From Synechococcus sp. KORDI-100 (lineage in GTDB: Bacteria > Cyanobacteriota > Cyanobacteriia > PCC-6307 > Cyanobiaceae), in the NCBI RefSeq assembly GCF_000737535.1, contig NZ_CP006269.1, positions 2,542,001-2,606,000 of the forward strand: DNA of 64,000 nucleotides, read 5' to 3'. Positions 9,015 through 20,100 of this stretch are shown in pieces; positions within the stretch are counted from its first letter, which is position 1; each line of letters starts with the position of its first letter. Under the pieces are notes generated by a model. That model was not told the origin of the DNA and did not search any database. It worked only from the letters and a program-made list of their open reading frames with translations. Position numbers and translations under genes: made by a program.

Positions 9015-10589
9015 ATGCGCACTCTTTTCATTTATCCCGAATTCCCGAAAACCTTCTGGAGTTACGAGAAGATCCTCGAACTGGTGAACCGCAAGGTTCT
9101 GCTCCCTCCCCTGGGAATGTGCACCGTGGCAGCGCTGCTGCCCCAGGACTGGGAAATGAAGCTCGTTGACCGCAATGTACGTGAGGTGACGGACGCGGAG
9201 TGGGACTGGGCGGAGATGGTGATCATCTCCGGGATGATCGTTCAGAAGGACGACATGGCCGTGCAGATCGGCCGGGCCAAGCAACGCGGCCTGCCCGTGG
9301 CCGTCGGGGGGCCTTTTGCCAGCTCCACACCGGATGCACCGGAACTCGACGAAGCGGATTTCAAAATCCTGGATGAAGGGGAAATCACCCTGCCGATGTT
9401 CCTCGAAGCACTCGAGCGCGGCGAAACCAGTGGACGATTCACTGCTGAAGGCGACAAGCCGGATGTGACGGCAACGCCGATCCCCCGTTTTGATCTGCTG
9501 CAGCTGGACGCCTACGACTCGATGAGCGTTCAGTTCTCACGGGGTTGCCCGTTCAACTGCGAGTTCTGCGACATCATCGTTCTCTACGGCCGCAAACCCC
9601 GCACCAAGACTCCCGAGCAGCTGATCGCCGAGTTGCAGTCGCTCTACGACCTGGGCTGGAGGCGCTCCATCTTCCTGGTGGATGACAACTTCATCGGCAA
9701 CAAGCGCAACGCCAAGCTGCTGCTACCCCAGATCCGCACCTGGCAGGAGGAGCGTGGTTATCCGTTCAGCTTCGCGACGGAAGCCTCGGTGGACCTCGCC
9801 GATGACGAGGAGATGATGCGAATGATGCACGACGCCCGTTTTGAAAGCGTCTTCCTCGGCATCGAAACCCCCGACGAATCCAGCCTCGAAACCGCCCGCA
9901 AGATTCAGAACACCCGCAATCCACTGGATGCAGCCGTGGACCGGATCACGGCCAACGGCATCCGGGTGATGGCCGGCTTCATCATCGGTTTCGACGGGGA
10001 GAAGGATGGTGCAGGCCATCGCATCGTTGATTTCGTGACCCGCACCGGCATTCCCGCCGCGATGATGGGCATGCTGCAGGCCCTGCCCAAGACGGCTCTC
10101 TGGGCACGACTGGAGCGGGAAGGCCGCCTGATCCAGGGGGAGGATGCCGCCAAGGGCGTGAACCAGACCAACCTGCTGAACTTCAAGCCCACCCGACCGA
10201 TCCGCGACATCGCCAACGAATATGTGGAGGCGTTCTGCGCGCTCTACGAGCCCAACGCCTACATGGATCGGGTGTACAGCTACTACCTGAAGATGGGTGC
10301 TCCGCGCTGGAAAGCCGCCGCCAAACTGCCCACCCTGACGGACATCAAGGCTCTGAGCATCGTGATCTGGCGCCAGGGCATTAAAAGAGACACCCGCGGT
10401 CGCTTCTGGCGCTATATGGTAGGGATGGCTCGCCAGAATCCTGCACTGCTGGAGCAGTTCCTGGTGGTTCTGGCCCACAACGAGCATTTCCTGGAATACC
10501 GCTCAATCGTGCAGCGGGAGATCCGCGAGCAGCTGGAATCGCTGCCACCGGAAGAACCCACGGCAACCAAGGAACTTCAGACCGCGTAG
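9015..10589 (+). CDS. B12-binding-domain radical SAM protein (DUF4070 type)
   Basis: About 524 residues from ATG 9015, where homologues in this family start (MRTLFIYPEFPKTFW). The open frame reaches back to a GTG at 8946, which cannot be excluded. The N-terminal domain has a cobalamin-binding-like Rossmann fold, but the usual DxHxxG lower-ligand motif is not seen (sequence is LVDRNVREVTD). The radical SAM motif CPFNCEFCDIIVLYGRKP lies near residue 180, and the C-terminal part fits DUF4070. Relatives include BchE-like and methyltransferase-type enzymes; the substrate is unknown. Confidence 0.8.
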   Translation: MRTLFIYPEFPKTFWSYEKILELVNRKVLLPPLGMCTVAALLPQDWEMKLVDRNVREVTDAEWDWAEMVIISGMIVQKDDMAVQIGRAKQRGLPVAVGGPFASSTPDAPELDEADFKILDEGEITLPMFLEALERGETSGRFTAEGDKPDVTATPIPRFDLLQLDAYDSMSVQFSRGCPFNCEFCDIIVLYGRKPRTKTPEQLIAELQSLYDLGWRRSIFLVDDNFIGNKRNAKLLLPQIRTWQEERGYPFSFATEASVDLADDEEMMRMMHDARFESVFLGIETPDESSLETARKIQNTRNPLDAAVDRITANGIRVMAGFIIGFDGEKDGAGHRIVDFVTRTGIPAAMMGMLQALPKTALWARLEREGRLIQGEDAAKGVNQTNLLNFKPTRPIRDIANEYVEAFCALYEPNAYMDRVYSYYLKMGAPRWKAAAKLPTLTDIKALSIVIWRQGIKRDTRGRFWRYMVGMARQNPALLEQFLVVLAHNEHFLEYRSIVQREIREQLESLPPEEPTATKELQTA

Positions 10590-10782
10590 ACAAGGGTTCG
10601 GCTTCAGTCAAGCGAATTCATCAATCAGCCCTAACCCGCTCAAGCAGCGGTTTGGATCAGCCGTTTCACACGACCGAGCGCAGTGGACCGCGTTTGTTGT
10701 TGATCTGATACGCGCATGTCCATCATTCCTGACTGAATCCGTTCTGGGAGCTGCTCAGACTTGAATCAATTGACTGGCAACG

Positions 10783-11007
10783 ATGACCGCGATTGTGAAA
10801 GGGTCAAAGGTTCGCATCAAACGCAAAGAGTCCTACTGGTACAACGAAGTGGGCGTTGTTGCCTCTCGCGAAAAAGAACCCACCAAGTCGCGCTACCCCA
10901 TCACCGTTCGATTTGAAAAATGCAACTATTACGGCCTGCAAGGAGTTGATGGTGGAAACACCACCAATAACTTCAGCGAGAAAGAGCTGGAATTGGTGAC
11001 GGCTTAA
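10783..11007 (+). CDS. psaE: Photosystem I reaction centre subunit IV PsaE
   Basis: A 74-residue SH3-like stromal subunit of photosystem I that helps dock ferredoxin and supports cyclic electron flow. Family signatures are [18 protein letters not shown] at the N-terminus and a C-terminal NNFSEKELE. It is a single gene with a 193-bp upstream region. Downstream is a 167-bp gap facing the convergent giant RTX gene, in which I see no clear terminator. Confidence 0.96.
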   Translation: MTAIVKGSKVRIKRKESYWYNEVGVVASREKEPTKSRYPITVRFEKCNYYGLQGVDGGNTTNNFSEKELELVTA

Positions 11008-11174
11008 CAGCTCAGGGGCACAACAGACACGAAGCCCGGGCAATACCTAAAGTCTTGCTGAGAAGTGTCCGTCAGCTCACGAATCGTCTGATCAATGGCA
11101 TCAATCAACGGATTCAAAGTCTATCCAGCCAATAAAAAATGAAGGCTATCCAAGCTAAATCCTTTGCTCAGCTG

Positions 11175-14100
11175 CTAGATCACCTCAACCTGTGCCACTG
11201 GAACAACCGATAAATTATCAGGGAAGGAGGAAAGGAAATCACTTTTTTGTACATTCAGAAGAAGAGTATTAACGCCGTATAAACCCGTAATTCTCAAGTC
11301 AGATCCTTCCTGGGTCATCTGCAAGTCGATGGCTCTTGCCAAGCCAATGCCATCCTCAGCCACATTGAAATCGGTAATGACATCAACGTCCCCAGATGAT
11401 TCCCTCGACAACAGGAACACGTCCTGGCCTGGACCTCCAGTCATCATGTCGTTCTGATAACCCCCATAGAGCAGATCGTTCCCGGAACCGCCCTTTAGAA
11501 CATCGTCACCCCAACGACCCAGCAACACATCAGTCCCACTGCCACCACTCAACGTATCGCTATCGCCGCCTCCGTAAAGGTAATCATTTCCCTGTTTACC
11601 TGTTAACTGATCTCTGCCTCCCTTGCCTCTGAACTTATCGGTACCCTTTGTGCCTTTCATTGTTTGGCTTGCACGCCCACCGGATGTGAATTGATCGAAT
11701 CCTTCCGAGTCGGGATTCTGCTCAACGGTGACAATACGCAAGCGATTGTCGTCAGCGGAGATGCCATCGAGGAGCTGATCATCCAATGTGGACTCATCAG
11801 CGCTTGAGCCGGACTCGCCGGGGAACTCTCCAACGACGGAGGCTTCACTCTGATCATCTGGCGAACCAGGATTACTCAAATCTGGGAAAACGGGCTCTGG
11901 TTCAAACTCAGGAATTGGATCGGGGTCAGGCCCAGGCTCGGGTTCGGGTTCTGGTTCGGGTTCTGGAGGCAGGATTTCAGGAAGCGTTCCAATGCCGTAG
12001 AGAATTGTGGTGTGTTCTTCTTGCAAATCACCAAAGGAATAGGTCAGAACTGTGGAGGGTTTTGTTTCACCCTCGTATGTATATTCAATGACTTCTGGAT
12101 TTACTGAATCCCAGAGAGGATTCAAATTGCCATCAGATTCGCGCAGAATATTTCTGCCACCAAAACCAAAGTCAACAACTAAATTAGCTCCTTTAGAAAG
12201 AACGAAGATATCCTCACCTTCGCCACCAATCAATGTGTCGTCTCCGGTTCCTCCATCAAGAGTGTCATCACCAACGCCACCATCGAGGGAGTCATCGTGC
12301 CCCATCCCCCGCAAGGAATCACTTCCCACACCACCAAAAATACTGTCGTTATGGTCATTACCATCTAATCGATCGTCACCAATTCCTCCCTTAATCAAAT
12401 CACCTTGAGCACCACCAACAATAAAATCGTCGCCAGCTCCACCATCAAGGCTATCTGCACCATTCTCACCAAACAGTGAGTCGAGGCCTGCGCCACCAGA
12501 CAGTGTGTCATTACCGTCAAGCCCGTGGACTTCCGCCTTGCCACGATCCAACTTCCAATCCTTCGTTTTAACTTTGTTCCAGTCTGGATAGATGACTTGA
12601 ATTTCGTCACCTTTATCACCCCCCTCATTCATCCCATAAAAGAGAACCTTGGTGCGATCGGAGGTTTTCTCTGGGCTGACGTGAATAATACGACCAGATC
12701 GTCCAAATTCCTCTCTAGAAAGTCCTGTATTTGCAGAAAGATCTAGCTGCCATACCAAGTTTTCCGCGCCATTGGGTGTATATCTGACATTTTCACCACC
12801 GAGCAAAATTGGAGACTCATCATCGAGCACATATCGATAACTCTTTGAACTGGGAACACGATTATTCGGTTCGACAATCAGCAAGTAATCTCCTTTCTCT
12901 TGAATGTTGAAATCTAAAATTTCATTCTCGCCTAAGGCATCAGGACTATGGATTGACAAACCAAACGTCTCGGAACTCTCATCTTTATCAATTTTGGTTG
13001 ACTTAATCAGGAAACGGTCCCTTCCTCCACCTCCAGAATAAATATCATCTCCTGCACCACCATGTAAATAATCCTCACCTGAAGGAGTACTACCATCAAC
13101 ATCTCCATAAAGTTCATCATTCCCGCCTGAACCATATAGAACATCATCACCATCGCCACCATTCAGTATGTCGTCACCTCCGTGACCATGAATCCTGTCG
13201 TCTCCTGATTCTCCATCGATCTCGTCGTTTCCTCCTTGCCCAAACAATTTGTCGTGATCATCACCTCCAAAGAGGAGATCTCCTAACTTGCCCCCATATA
13301 TCGTGTCGTTACCTAACCAGCCCTGATATGAATATTTTTTATCGGAACTCGCCTGATCAAGAATCGAGGAAGGTGCATACATCAAATCATCACCATCTCC
13401 AAGAGCAACTGAATATCGCGACCATGGTTCATCGTCTGCTGCATCTTGGCCCAGAGCTTCTTCGGAACTGATCAAATTAAGAAGTGAAGTACCGCGAAGA
13501 TCAAAGTAGTTACCTTTGTCTGTACCAAGTAGCTTTCGCGGGTTGTCCTGTTCACTGAGATCAATCAGTTCAATTCCATTCACATTGGGTTCAACTTTTA
13601 CATTTTCGTTATCTGTTCCGTCTGTTCCGTCAAAATCAAACAGAGGATTATCTGCATTCATCGTTATCACATTGGAGACCACACCATTCAACTGCAAGTG
13701 CTGATTGTCCTCAGAGGCGTTTAGCAAAATATCGATTTCTGGTGTTTTCACGTAAACTGGTTGGTTCGTCACAGAATCCTTCACTGATTTGCCTTTTTTA
13801 TTCAGCTTTTGCTCTTGCTTGAAACCATCACCTCCCCAAATAACATCATTGACTCCCTGGTCTCCCTGCACCTTGATGACATCTTCTCCCTTTAAAGCAA
13901 AGATTGCATCTTTTTGACTGCCACCATCAATCGTATCGTTTTGAGTGGACCCATAAATCACATCTTCACCGTCGCCGCCATTGATCGAATAAGCAGGTAA
14001 GTCGAAGAGTTCAAAGTTTTTCGGCGTGCCTACTGGATTGAGAAGAGCGTCGTAATAAAAGGCATACGGATTGTCGTTTGCAATCGCCCTGATGTCTTCC

Positions 14101-16967
14101 GAAGCTGTAAGACCTTGAATAGAGACAATATTTTCGTTGACACTATATTGATACTCATCAGCATTCTTTACGGGATTGAGAGACTGTTCAGGAACGATCA
14201 ATGGATCAATAGGAAATCCCGAGACATCCTGCTGTGTTGTTGTTGTATCAAGATCTGTGACAGCTAATAACTGATCAGAAGGCAATAAATCTTCCTGCTC
14301 AGCCGTCAAGATTGGATCAATCAACGTTAAGGTCCGCTCAGCATCGTCTTCGATCGGAGTCTTGTAATTGATCACAATACGTTCTTCATTCCCATCAATG
14401 CCATCAATAATTATGCGTTCATCACTGATCGACTGCAAGACATAACCATTTTTGACGATACGATCAATAGTTCCGTCGAAGCCGCGAATGGTGTCGTGGC
14501 CGCCCATTAAGATCAGATGATTCCTATAAGTCTCACCATCACTATGTTCATATGAGGCACTGTCCGACGTCCAATCAAATTCAAATAAATTGCCGGAAGT
14601 ATTTTCCGCCGGAAGGTGACCTAGGTATTCTTTAGCAACAAGTGTATTGCGATTATCATGAGCGACTCTTTGAATACCATTTCTCGTCAGCAGTTCAGAA
14701 ACATTTACACCGTCTTTCCCTTGAATCGTGAAGCCCCAGTCATCACCCTGGAAAATTATCTCACCATTATCGAATGAGACACTATATTCATTACTGTATC
14801 CATATTCAATCGGTAATTGAACACGATCATCACCATTCCCAAAATCTTCGATGATCGTATTTGTAGCCATCCGTGCTGATGTTGCAGCAAGTTCATCAGA
14901 GGCCCCTCCCCAAGCCTGAATCAAGAACGTATCTTTACCTTCACCACCATTCAAGGTTTCTTGATCAACACCACTTCCGTTACTTAATAAGTCGTCTCCA
15001 GATTCGCCAAATAGATGGTCATCATCACCCTGCCCATAAAGAAAATCATTTCCTACACCTCCTTCCAATTTATCATTACCACGACCTCCTTTGAGTTGAT
15101 CATTGTCCTCTTCACCTTTAATCTCATCTGAATCGTGACTACCAATCAAAATATCGTTACCTGCCTGTCCTTCGATGTTGACTCCTCTAGGAGACAGCTG
15201 ATTATCTAATGCGTTATCAGAACTCGAACCGAACTCATCGAGCTCATCATTACCATTGAACGTGTTATTAGCTTCAGTACCCTTAATGATTAAACGCCCT
15301 TCATCATCAACAGTAGAAGCAGCTTGAGCAACCATGCGCCCAGCGCGATTGATATACAACAAGTTTTCAGCAGTGAGCTCACCTTTTTGGATACCAGTAA
15401 ACAACGTAGTGTGTTCAATCGTGTCGTCATCCGGATCCACCAAATGAACCAGTAAACCTTGATCGGTATTTTCTGTTTCGTATTCCTGCCCAATCAGCAG
15501 TGCAACGCGATCGCGTTCCTTGTTGAAACCGTCAATCGTGTCGTTACCACGGGAAATGATGTACACATCACTATCGCCGCCACCACTCAGCCAGTCATCA
15601 CCGCGACCACCAAGCAGGGTATCAACACCTTCGCCACCCTCAAGGATGTCGTCTCCCTCCTCACCACTGAGTTGATCATTCCCACCACGACCAGCAATCA
15701 CATCATCACGTTTCGTCCCGATCAGCCGGCCCTTACCTGATTCCTCTACTACCCCATCATCATCAACACGTTCATAATCACTGTCATTGGATCCCTTTAT
15801 CACACCCTTGATATCACCAGCTTCGGAGTAGGGAACTTCAAGATCACCAGACTTGATCAGAATGTTGTGGGCTTGAAGCTCACCTTTACCAATCCCTAGG
15901 ATTAATGTACTGCTCTTGGGATCATCAGTCTTTGGATTCTCGTCGTCTTCGAAAAGATTGATTAATAATCCCTGGCCACGTTCGTCGTCAATCTCTTCAC
16001 TGGCATATTTCTGACCTTTGAGAACAAGGAGTCTATCCTGGTCAAGGCTGAATCCTTCAATCGTATCGTTCCCGCGAGTCAGAACATACGTATCGCCGCC
16101 TTCGCCGCCAATCAATAGGTCATTGCCCCGGCGTCCGATCATGCGATCATCGCCAGCTCCCCCAATAAGTGTGTCATCACCATCTCCTCCATCAAGCGTG
16201 TCATCACCATCGCTTGCTTCAACAGTGTCGTTACCAGCCAGCGCATCAATCTTTAATGGTTCATCAGTTGCCTCTTCAGGGAAAAACTGATCATCGTCAT
16301 CCTTGAGAACAATTTCAGTTACAACGGGCTTAATGGCTACAAGCGAAAGGATCAACTCCTGAAGTTGTTGCTCAAAGGCCTCACGACTCAATCCCTCTAA
16401 GACCCGGGAACTGCCATCTTCAAGAAGAATGACCAAGTCATCTCCATCCTGAATGAGGTCAAATTCCTGACCGTCCGGAAGAATAATTCTGTCGCCGTCT
16501 TCAGGGTTGAAGTCCTTGATGACATCACTACCCAAACTCAGATCAAACAAATCTGCACCTTCACCACCGACGAAAGTGTCATCTCCCAGACCTCCAATCA
16601 ATGTGTCGTCACCCTGTCCACCATCCAGCGAATCGTCCCCTTTACCACCGTCCACTTCATCCGAACCATTGCCTGCATCGATCAGATCCGCACCCATCCC
16701 GCCATCAATATCGTCTCGACCATCCTCACCGGAGATCTCATCAGAAGCATCACCGCCATCGGATTCAATACCATCATCGTTGGTGGGGGTTTCACCAGAT
16801 TCTTGTGAATCCTCGGTTGGCGGATCATCTCCTGCCTGATCTACCGGCTCAGGAGCAGCAGTTTGCTCGTCTTCGTTGCGTAAGGGGCCACGACTGCGCC
16901 CTGTAATCGGATGAACTTTCTTTTTTAAGATTTGACTAAGGAAATTTTGTACAACCATGACAATCAA
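11175..16967 (-). CDS. Giant RTX-repeat calcium-binding protein (1930 aa)
   Basis: A very acidic 1930-residue protein with no signal peptide and at least seven clusters of the nonapeptide GGxGxDxLx that binds calcium in beta-rolls. The clusters lie roughly at residues 80-140, 240-300, 410-470, 570-660, 1210-1310, 1475-1590 and 1760-1855. Two or more clusters are followed by a recurring module of the form YVLTRGNDTIEGF...GKGELQAHNIL. A Pro/Glu/Asp-rich linker (PEPEPEPEPGPDPDP) near residue 1675 precedes the final cluster and a hydrophobic C-terminal end, the usual place of a type I secretion signal. It is probably exported to the surface or medium by a type I system encoded elsewhere. Base composition is more AT-rich than the flanking genes, suggesting transfer or lineage-specific expansion. 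The exact role is unknown. Confidence 0.9.
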   Translation of the reverse strand: MIVMVVQNFLSQILKKKVHPITGRSRGPLRNEDEQTAAPEPVDQAGDDPPTEDSQESGETPTNDDGIESDGGDASDEISGEDGRDDIDGGMGADLIDAGNGSDEVDGGKGDDSLDGGQGDDTLIGGLGDDTFVGGEGADLFDLSLGSDVIKDFNPEDGDRIILPDGQEFDLIQDGDDLVILLEDGSSRVLEGLSREAFEQQLQELILSLVAIKPVVTEIVLKDDDDQFFPEEATDEPLKIDALAGNDTVEASDGDDTLDGGDGDDTLIGGAGDDRMIGRRGNDLLIGGEGGDTYVLTRGNDTIEGFSLDQDRLLVLKGQKYASEEIDDERGQGLLINLFEDDENPKTDDPKSSTLILGIGKGELQAHNILIKSGDLEVPYSEAGDIKGVIKGSNDSDYERVDDDGVVEESGKGRLIGTKRDDVIAGRGGNDQLSGEEGDDILEGGEGVDTLLGGRGDDWLSGGGDSDVYIISRGNDTIDGFNKERDRVALLIGQEYETENTDQGLLVHLVDPDDDTIEHTTLFTGIQKGELTAENLLYINRAGRMVAQAASTVDDEGRLIIKGTEANNTFNGNDELDEFGSSSDNALDNQLSPRGVNIEGQAGNDILIGSHDSDEIKGEEDNDQLKGGRGNDKLEGGVGNDFLYGQGDDDHLFGESGDDLLSNGSGVDQETLNGGEGKDTFLIQAWGGASDELAATSARMATNTIIEDFGNGDDRVQLPIEYGYSNEYSVSFDNGEIIFQGDDWGFTIQGKDGVNVSELLTRNGIQRVAHDNRNTLVAKEYLGHLPAENTSGNLFEFDWTSDSASYEHSDGETYRNHLILMGGHDTIRGFDGTIDRIVKNGYVLQSISDERIIIDGIDGNEERIVINYKTPIEDDAERTLTLIDPILTAEQEDLLPSDQLLAVTDLDTTTTQQDVSGFPIDPLIVPEQSLNPVKNADEYQYSVNENIVSIQGLTASEDIRAIANDNPYAFYYDALLNPVGTPKNFELFDLPAYSINGGDGEDVIYGSTQNDTIDGGSQKDAIFALKGEDVIKVQGDQGVNDVIWGGDGFKQEQKLNKKGKSVKDSVTNQPVYVKTPEIDILLNASEDNQHLQLNGVVSNVITMNADNPLFDFDGTDGTDNENVKVEPNVNGIELIDLSEQDNPRKLLGTDKGNYFDLRGTSLLNLISSEEALGQDAADDEPWSRYSVALGDGDDLMYAPSSILDQASSDKKYSYQGWLGNDTIYGGKLGDLLFGGDDHDKLFGQGGNDEIDGESGDDRIHGHGGDDILNGGDGDDVLYGSGGNDELYGDVDGSTPSGEDYLHGGAGDDIYSGGGGRDRFLIKSTKIDKDESSETFGLSIHSPDALGENEILDFNIQEKGDYLLIVEPNNRVPSSKSYRYVLDDESPILLGGENVRYTPNGAENLVWQLDLSANTGLSREEFGRSGRIIHVSPEKTSDRTKVLFYGMNEGGDKGDEIQVIYPDWNKVKTKDWKLDRGKAEVHGLDGNDTLSGGAGLDSLFGENGADSLDGGAGDDFIVGGAQGDLIKGGIGDDRLDGNDHNDSIFGGVGSDSLRGMGHDDSLDGGVGDDTLDGGTGDDTLIGGEGEDIFVLSKGANLVVDFGFGGRNILRESDGNLNPLWDSVNPEVIEYTYEGETKPSTVLTYSFGDLQEEHTTILYGIGTLPEILPPEPEPEPEPEPGPDPDPIPEFEPEPVFPDLSNPGSPDDQSEASVVGEFPGESGSSADESTLDDQLLDGISADDNRLRIVTVEQNPDSEGFDQFTSGGRASQTMKGTKGTDKFRGKGGRDQLTGKQGNDYLYGGGDSDTLSGGSGTDVLLGRWGDDVLKGGSGNDLLYGGYQNDMMTGGPGQDVFLLSRESSGDVDVITDFNVAEDGIGLARAIDLQMTQEGSDLRITGLYGVNTLLLNVQKSDFLSSFPDNLSVVPVAQVEVI

Positions 16968-17172
16968 CTGAAGCAGCGCTGTTAATCGTATGAAAACACG
17001 TGTTGGAAATCAAGATTTTCTGTTCAACGGCGATCAGATTCGTCCTTTTAGGACCATGACAACGTGAAGATCGACGTCCACAGGAGCAGAACGTGACTCG
17101 AGACAAATTTCGAAAGTCATCATCAGGATCAAATATGAGGACTAAGTGCTAATGATTCAAAAGAATTCGTGC

Positions 17173-20100
17173 TCAAACGAGATCGTTTAAATGATTAAAC
17201 GAATCGGACGAATAGGACCAGCCGCCGTTCTTATTGTCGAATGTTCGCTCTCCAAATAAGTCTTTATGAATTGCTGACAATTCTGAATGGGAGCGTTCAC
17301 CAAGACCAATTGCTTGAACCTGCACCTGCTTTTCAGGATTTTCCACAACACTTGAAATGTCATCAATCACTTCGTTCAAGTCTCTTTGCATACGCTTCCA
17401 TTGATAGTCCCCATCATTATTTTTCATAAAGTGTGGCCTTCCTTTTGTATCATAAAGCAAGCCAGATGTTGTAATGTCCTCACCACCCAAACTATCGGGA
17501 AGAGGGATCGGAGTGCCCATAATCGAATCGGAGACTGGGCTGACCCGTGTATCCCACCAACTTCGACGTTCTGGCCGACCATCTGTAAACAGTGCGATGT
17601 GAGTGGTCCGATGACTGCTTTTCGCCTTGGCGAGTTGCTTACCAAGACGAAACTCAAGCCCCTCAAGCGCACCAAGCATCTCTGTTCCTGAGTAAAGATT
17701 TGATGGATCATCTGCATTTCCCTGATGAAGATCAAATAAATTTGGCCTGGGAAGATTGCGCCTTTTCCATAATTTATTGCGTTTAATTGAATTACCGAAT
17801 GCCTGATGCGCAGACTGGGGGGTCAGCAATTCGGAAGCAATCTTGATTGCGTCGGAAGAGTTTTCACTGTTGATTCGGAACAGATCATGGTCAACAGCGT
17901 AATCATAAGAAATCAGATTAAAGTTGACGCTTTGCGCTACGCGTGAATCATGGGGCGCATCGACAACTGTGATGTTATCAAAAAAACCAACCATATCACT
18001 ATCTTTCAATAAAGAAATTTTGTTGATAATCTTTGATCCTGTGACTAATTTTTTATTGCTTTTATTTTGAAATTGGTAACCGGCACGTTCAATCGCTTCA
18101 ACGAAAATCCTCAGCGCTGCTATTGATTGCAGCCTTTGGTAAGTATCCGAGCCTGGCTCATCATCAGACTGAAGCATTGACGTTGACGTATCGAGTAACA
18201 AGTAAATATCAGCACCTTCATCAACATTCGTAACCTTAATTTCAGACAATGAAGATTTGAGCTCTCTTTTACCTTCTGCCAACATGGCCTTTATTTTGTA
18301 AGACTTATCTCCATCGCTGAAACGATCTGATAGGCCATAAACTGTTACCTTTTGCGGTCGACTCCAATTTTTTTGGTTAAAAACAAGAAACTTTTTACTG
18401 AGAGATCCTTCTGACGCATCAAGGCCTTGAAGTAGAACTTTTGTTTCCTTCTCTGGCTTTCGATCGAGCATAAGGTTAAACGTATCAGATGAGCCCGATT
18501 CCGATGTCTTCAGTTCTTTGCTTGCTGACGCAACGACAATCTTCGGTCTGGAAACACCTTTGTCTAAATTGATAATAGAAACTTCTTCTCTGTCTTTTTT
18601 TGAATAACCACCTTGAGGTTTTGCTTGTGCCGTAAGGGAATACACAATATCTCCATCCAGTTCAAAATCGTTAATTCCCTTTACAACTATTGTTTGGGGT
18701 ATGTCCCAGTTCTCAGGGGTGAATCGAAGTTTTCTTTGACTGATCATTCCTTCTGTTTTGTCATACCTAGGAAAGTGGACTATGACATTTCCAGAAGGAC
18801 GTGCCTGAAGAGAAATCTCAAAGATAGCCTTTGATGTTGATTCACTCGTGATCCAGTTGCCGTCTTGATCTTTGCGACTCAATCCTTGAACGAGGATGCC
18901 TGTTGGTTTGGAAATTTCTACAGATGTTGTGACTTTCTTCGTTGTTGGTTCAGGACTCTGATCTGGAGTATCTGGAACTTGAGGCTGCGTTACTGGATCA
19001 GGAGTTGGATCTGATGTTGGACTTGGACTCGGCCCCGGACTTGGGCTGGGACTGGGACTGGGACTTGGACTTGGACTGGGAGCGTTCTCATCGTCGGTGT
19101 TTTTGACTGTCGTGGTGTCTGATTCAGTGCCTGCATAACCACCGGCATTGTTCGCAGTCGCCGTCAGTGTTGTCGTGATATCGCCGTCATCGATGGAGTC
19201 GTCAACGCCAGTGACGGTGACCGTCCGGGGAGTATTCCAGTTGCCTGTGGTGAACGTAAGACTGTCGGTGCTTAGGGAGTTTTCTGTTGCATCGTTTCCC
19301 GTGATCGAAACAACCACATCGGCTGTGGGCTGAACATCCAGAACAACTGTGAAAGCTGACGCTGCACCAGCCTCCGTGGTCGCAAGATTTCCGGACCCAT
19401 CCGTGGTACCGGTTTTAGTTAGCGTAATACTTTCATTGATATCCTGCGTATTAATTGTGATATTGGCAGTATCTGTTTCTGCACCATCTGATGCCTGCAC
19501 AGTTAATGTATGTTGACTTTTAGTTTCGTGATCAAGAGTTTTTGAAGTTGCGATCGATATTTCACCATTACTTGAGTTTATCGAAAAAATTCCATCATCA
19601 TTACCAGCTGTAATTGTATACGTTAGAGATTCGGATTCAATATCTGCGTCATTGCCAGTTGAGCTTTCGTTGGTGTCGTAAATTACAGTTCCCGATGTCG
19701 TGTGCTCGTTGATGCTGATTGTTGCATCATCAATCACAGGCGCATCATTCTCTCCTGCGATTGTTATTTTTACGCGTACTGTATTACTGGTATTGACTCC
19801 ATCACTTAATTGAAGGCCATAGTCAATGGCAAGATTTTGTCCATTAGGAATAAAGTCAACATTGGCTGAAGCAGGATCGTAAGTCCATGTGATGGGAGAC
19901 CAACTCCCTGACCATGTCTGCGATGCATTTGATAACGTCAAAGCCCCGTCTGCAATGAGGGGATTAGCTGCAGCCGGCAAAGTGTACGAACTTCCATTGA
20001 GAGTGATCACCGGATCACCGACGATGGAAGCTGTTATTGTCCCCGAGTTATCTGCATCGCTGACAGTTAAACTGCCGGTTTGGCTTGCAATATCTTGACT

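Noticed and set aside
12052-12408. Ser/Pro-rich plus-strand frames opposite the RTX gene (also 16018-16290 and 16507-16839)
   Set aside because: They are the antisense of GGxGxD repeats, which automatically yields open Ser/Pro-rich frames.
11400-16750. Short periodic repeats that superficially resemble a CRISPR array
   Set aside because: The periodicity is that of RTX nonapeptide codons inside one continuous reading frame; there are no constant repeats with unique spacers.
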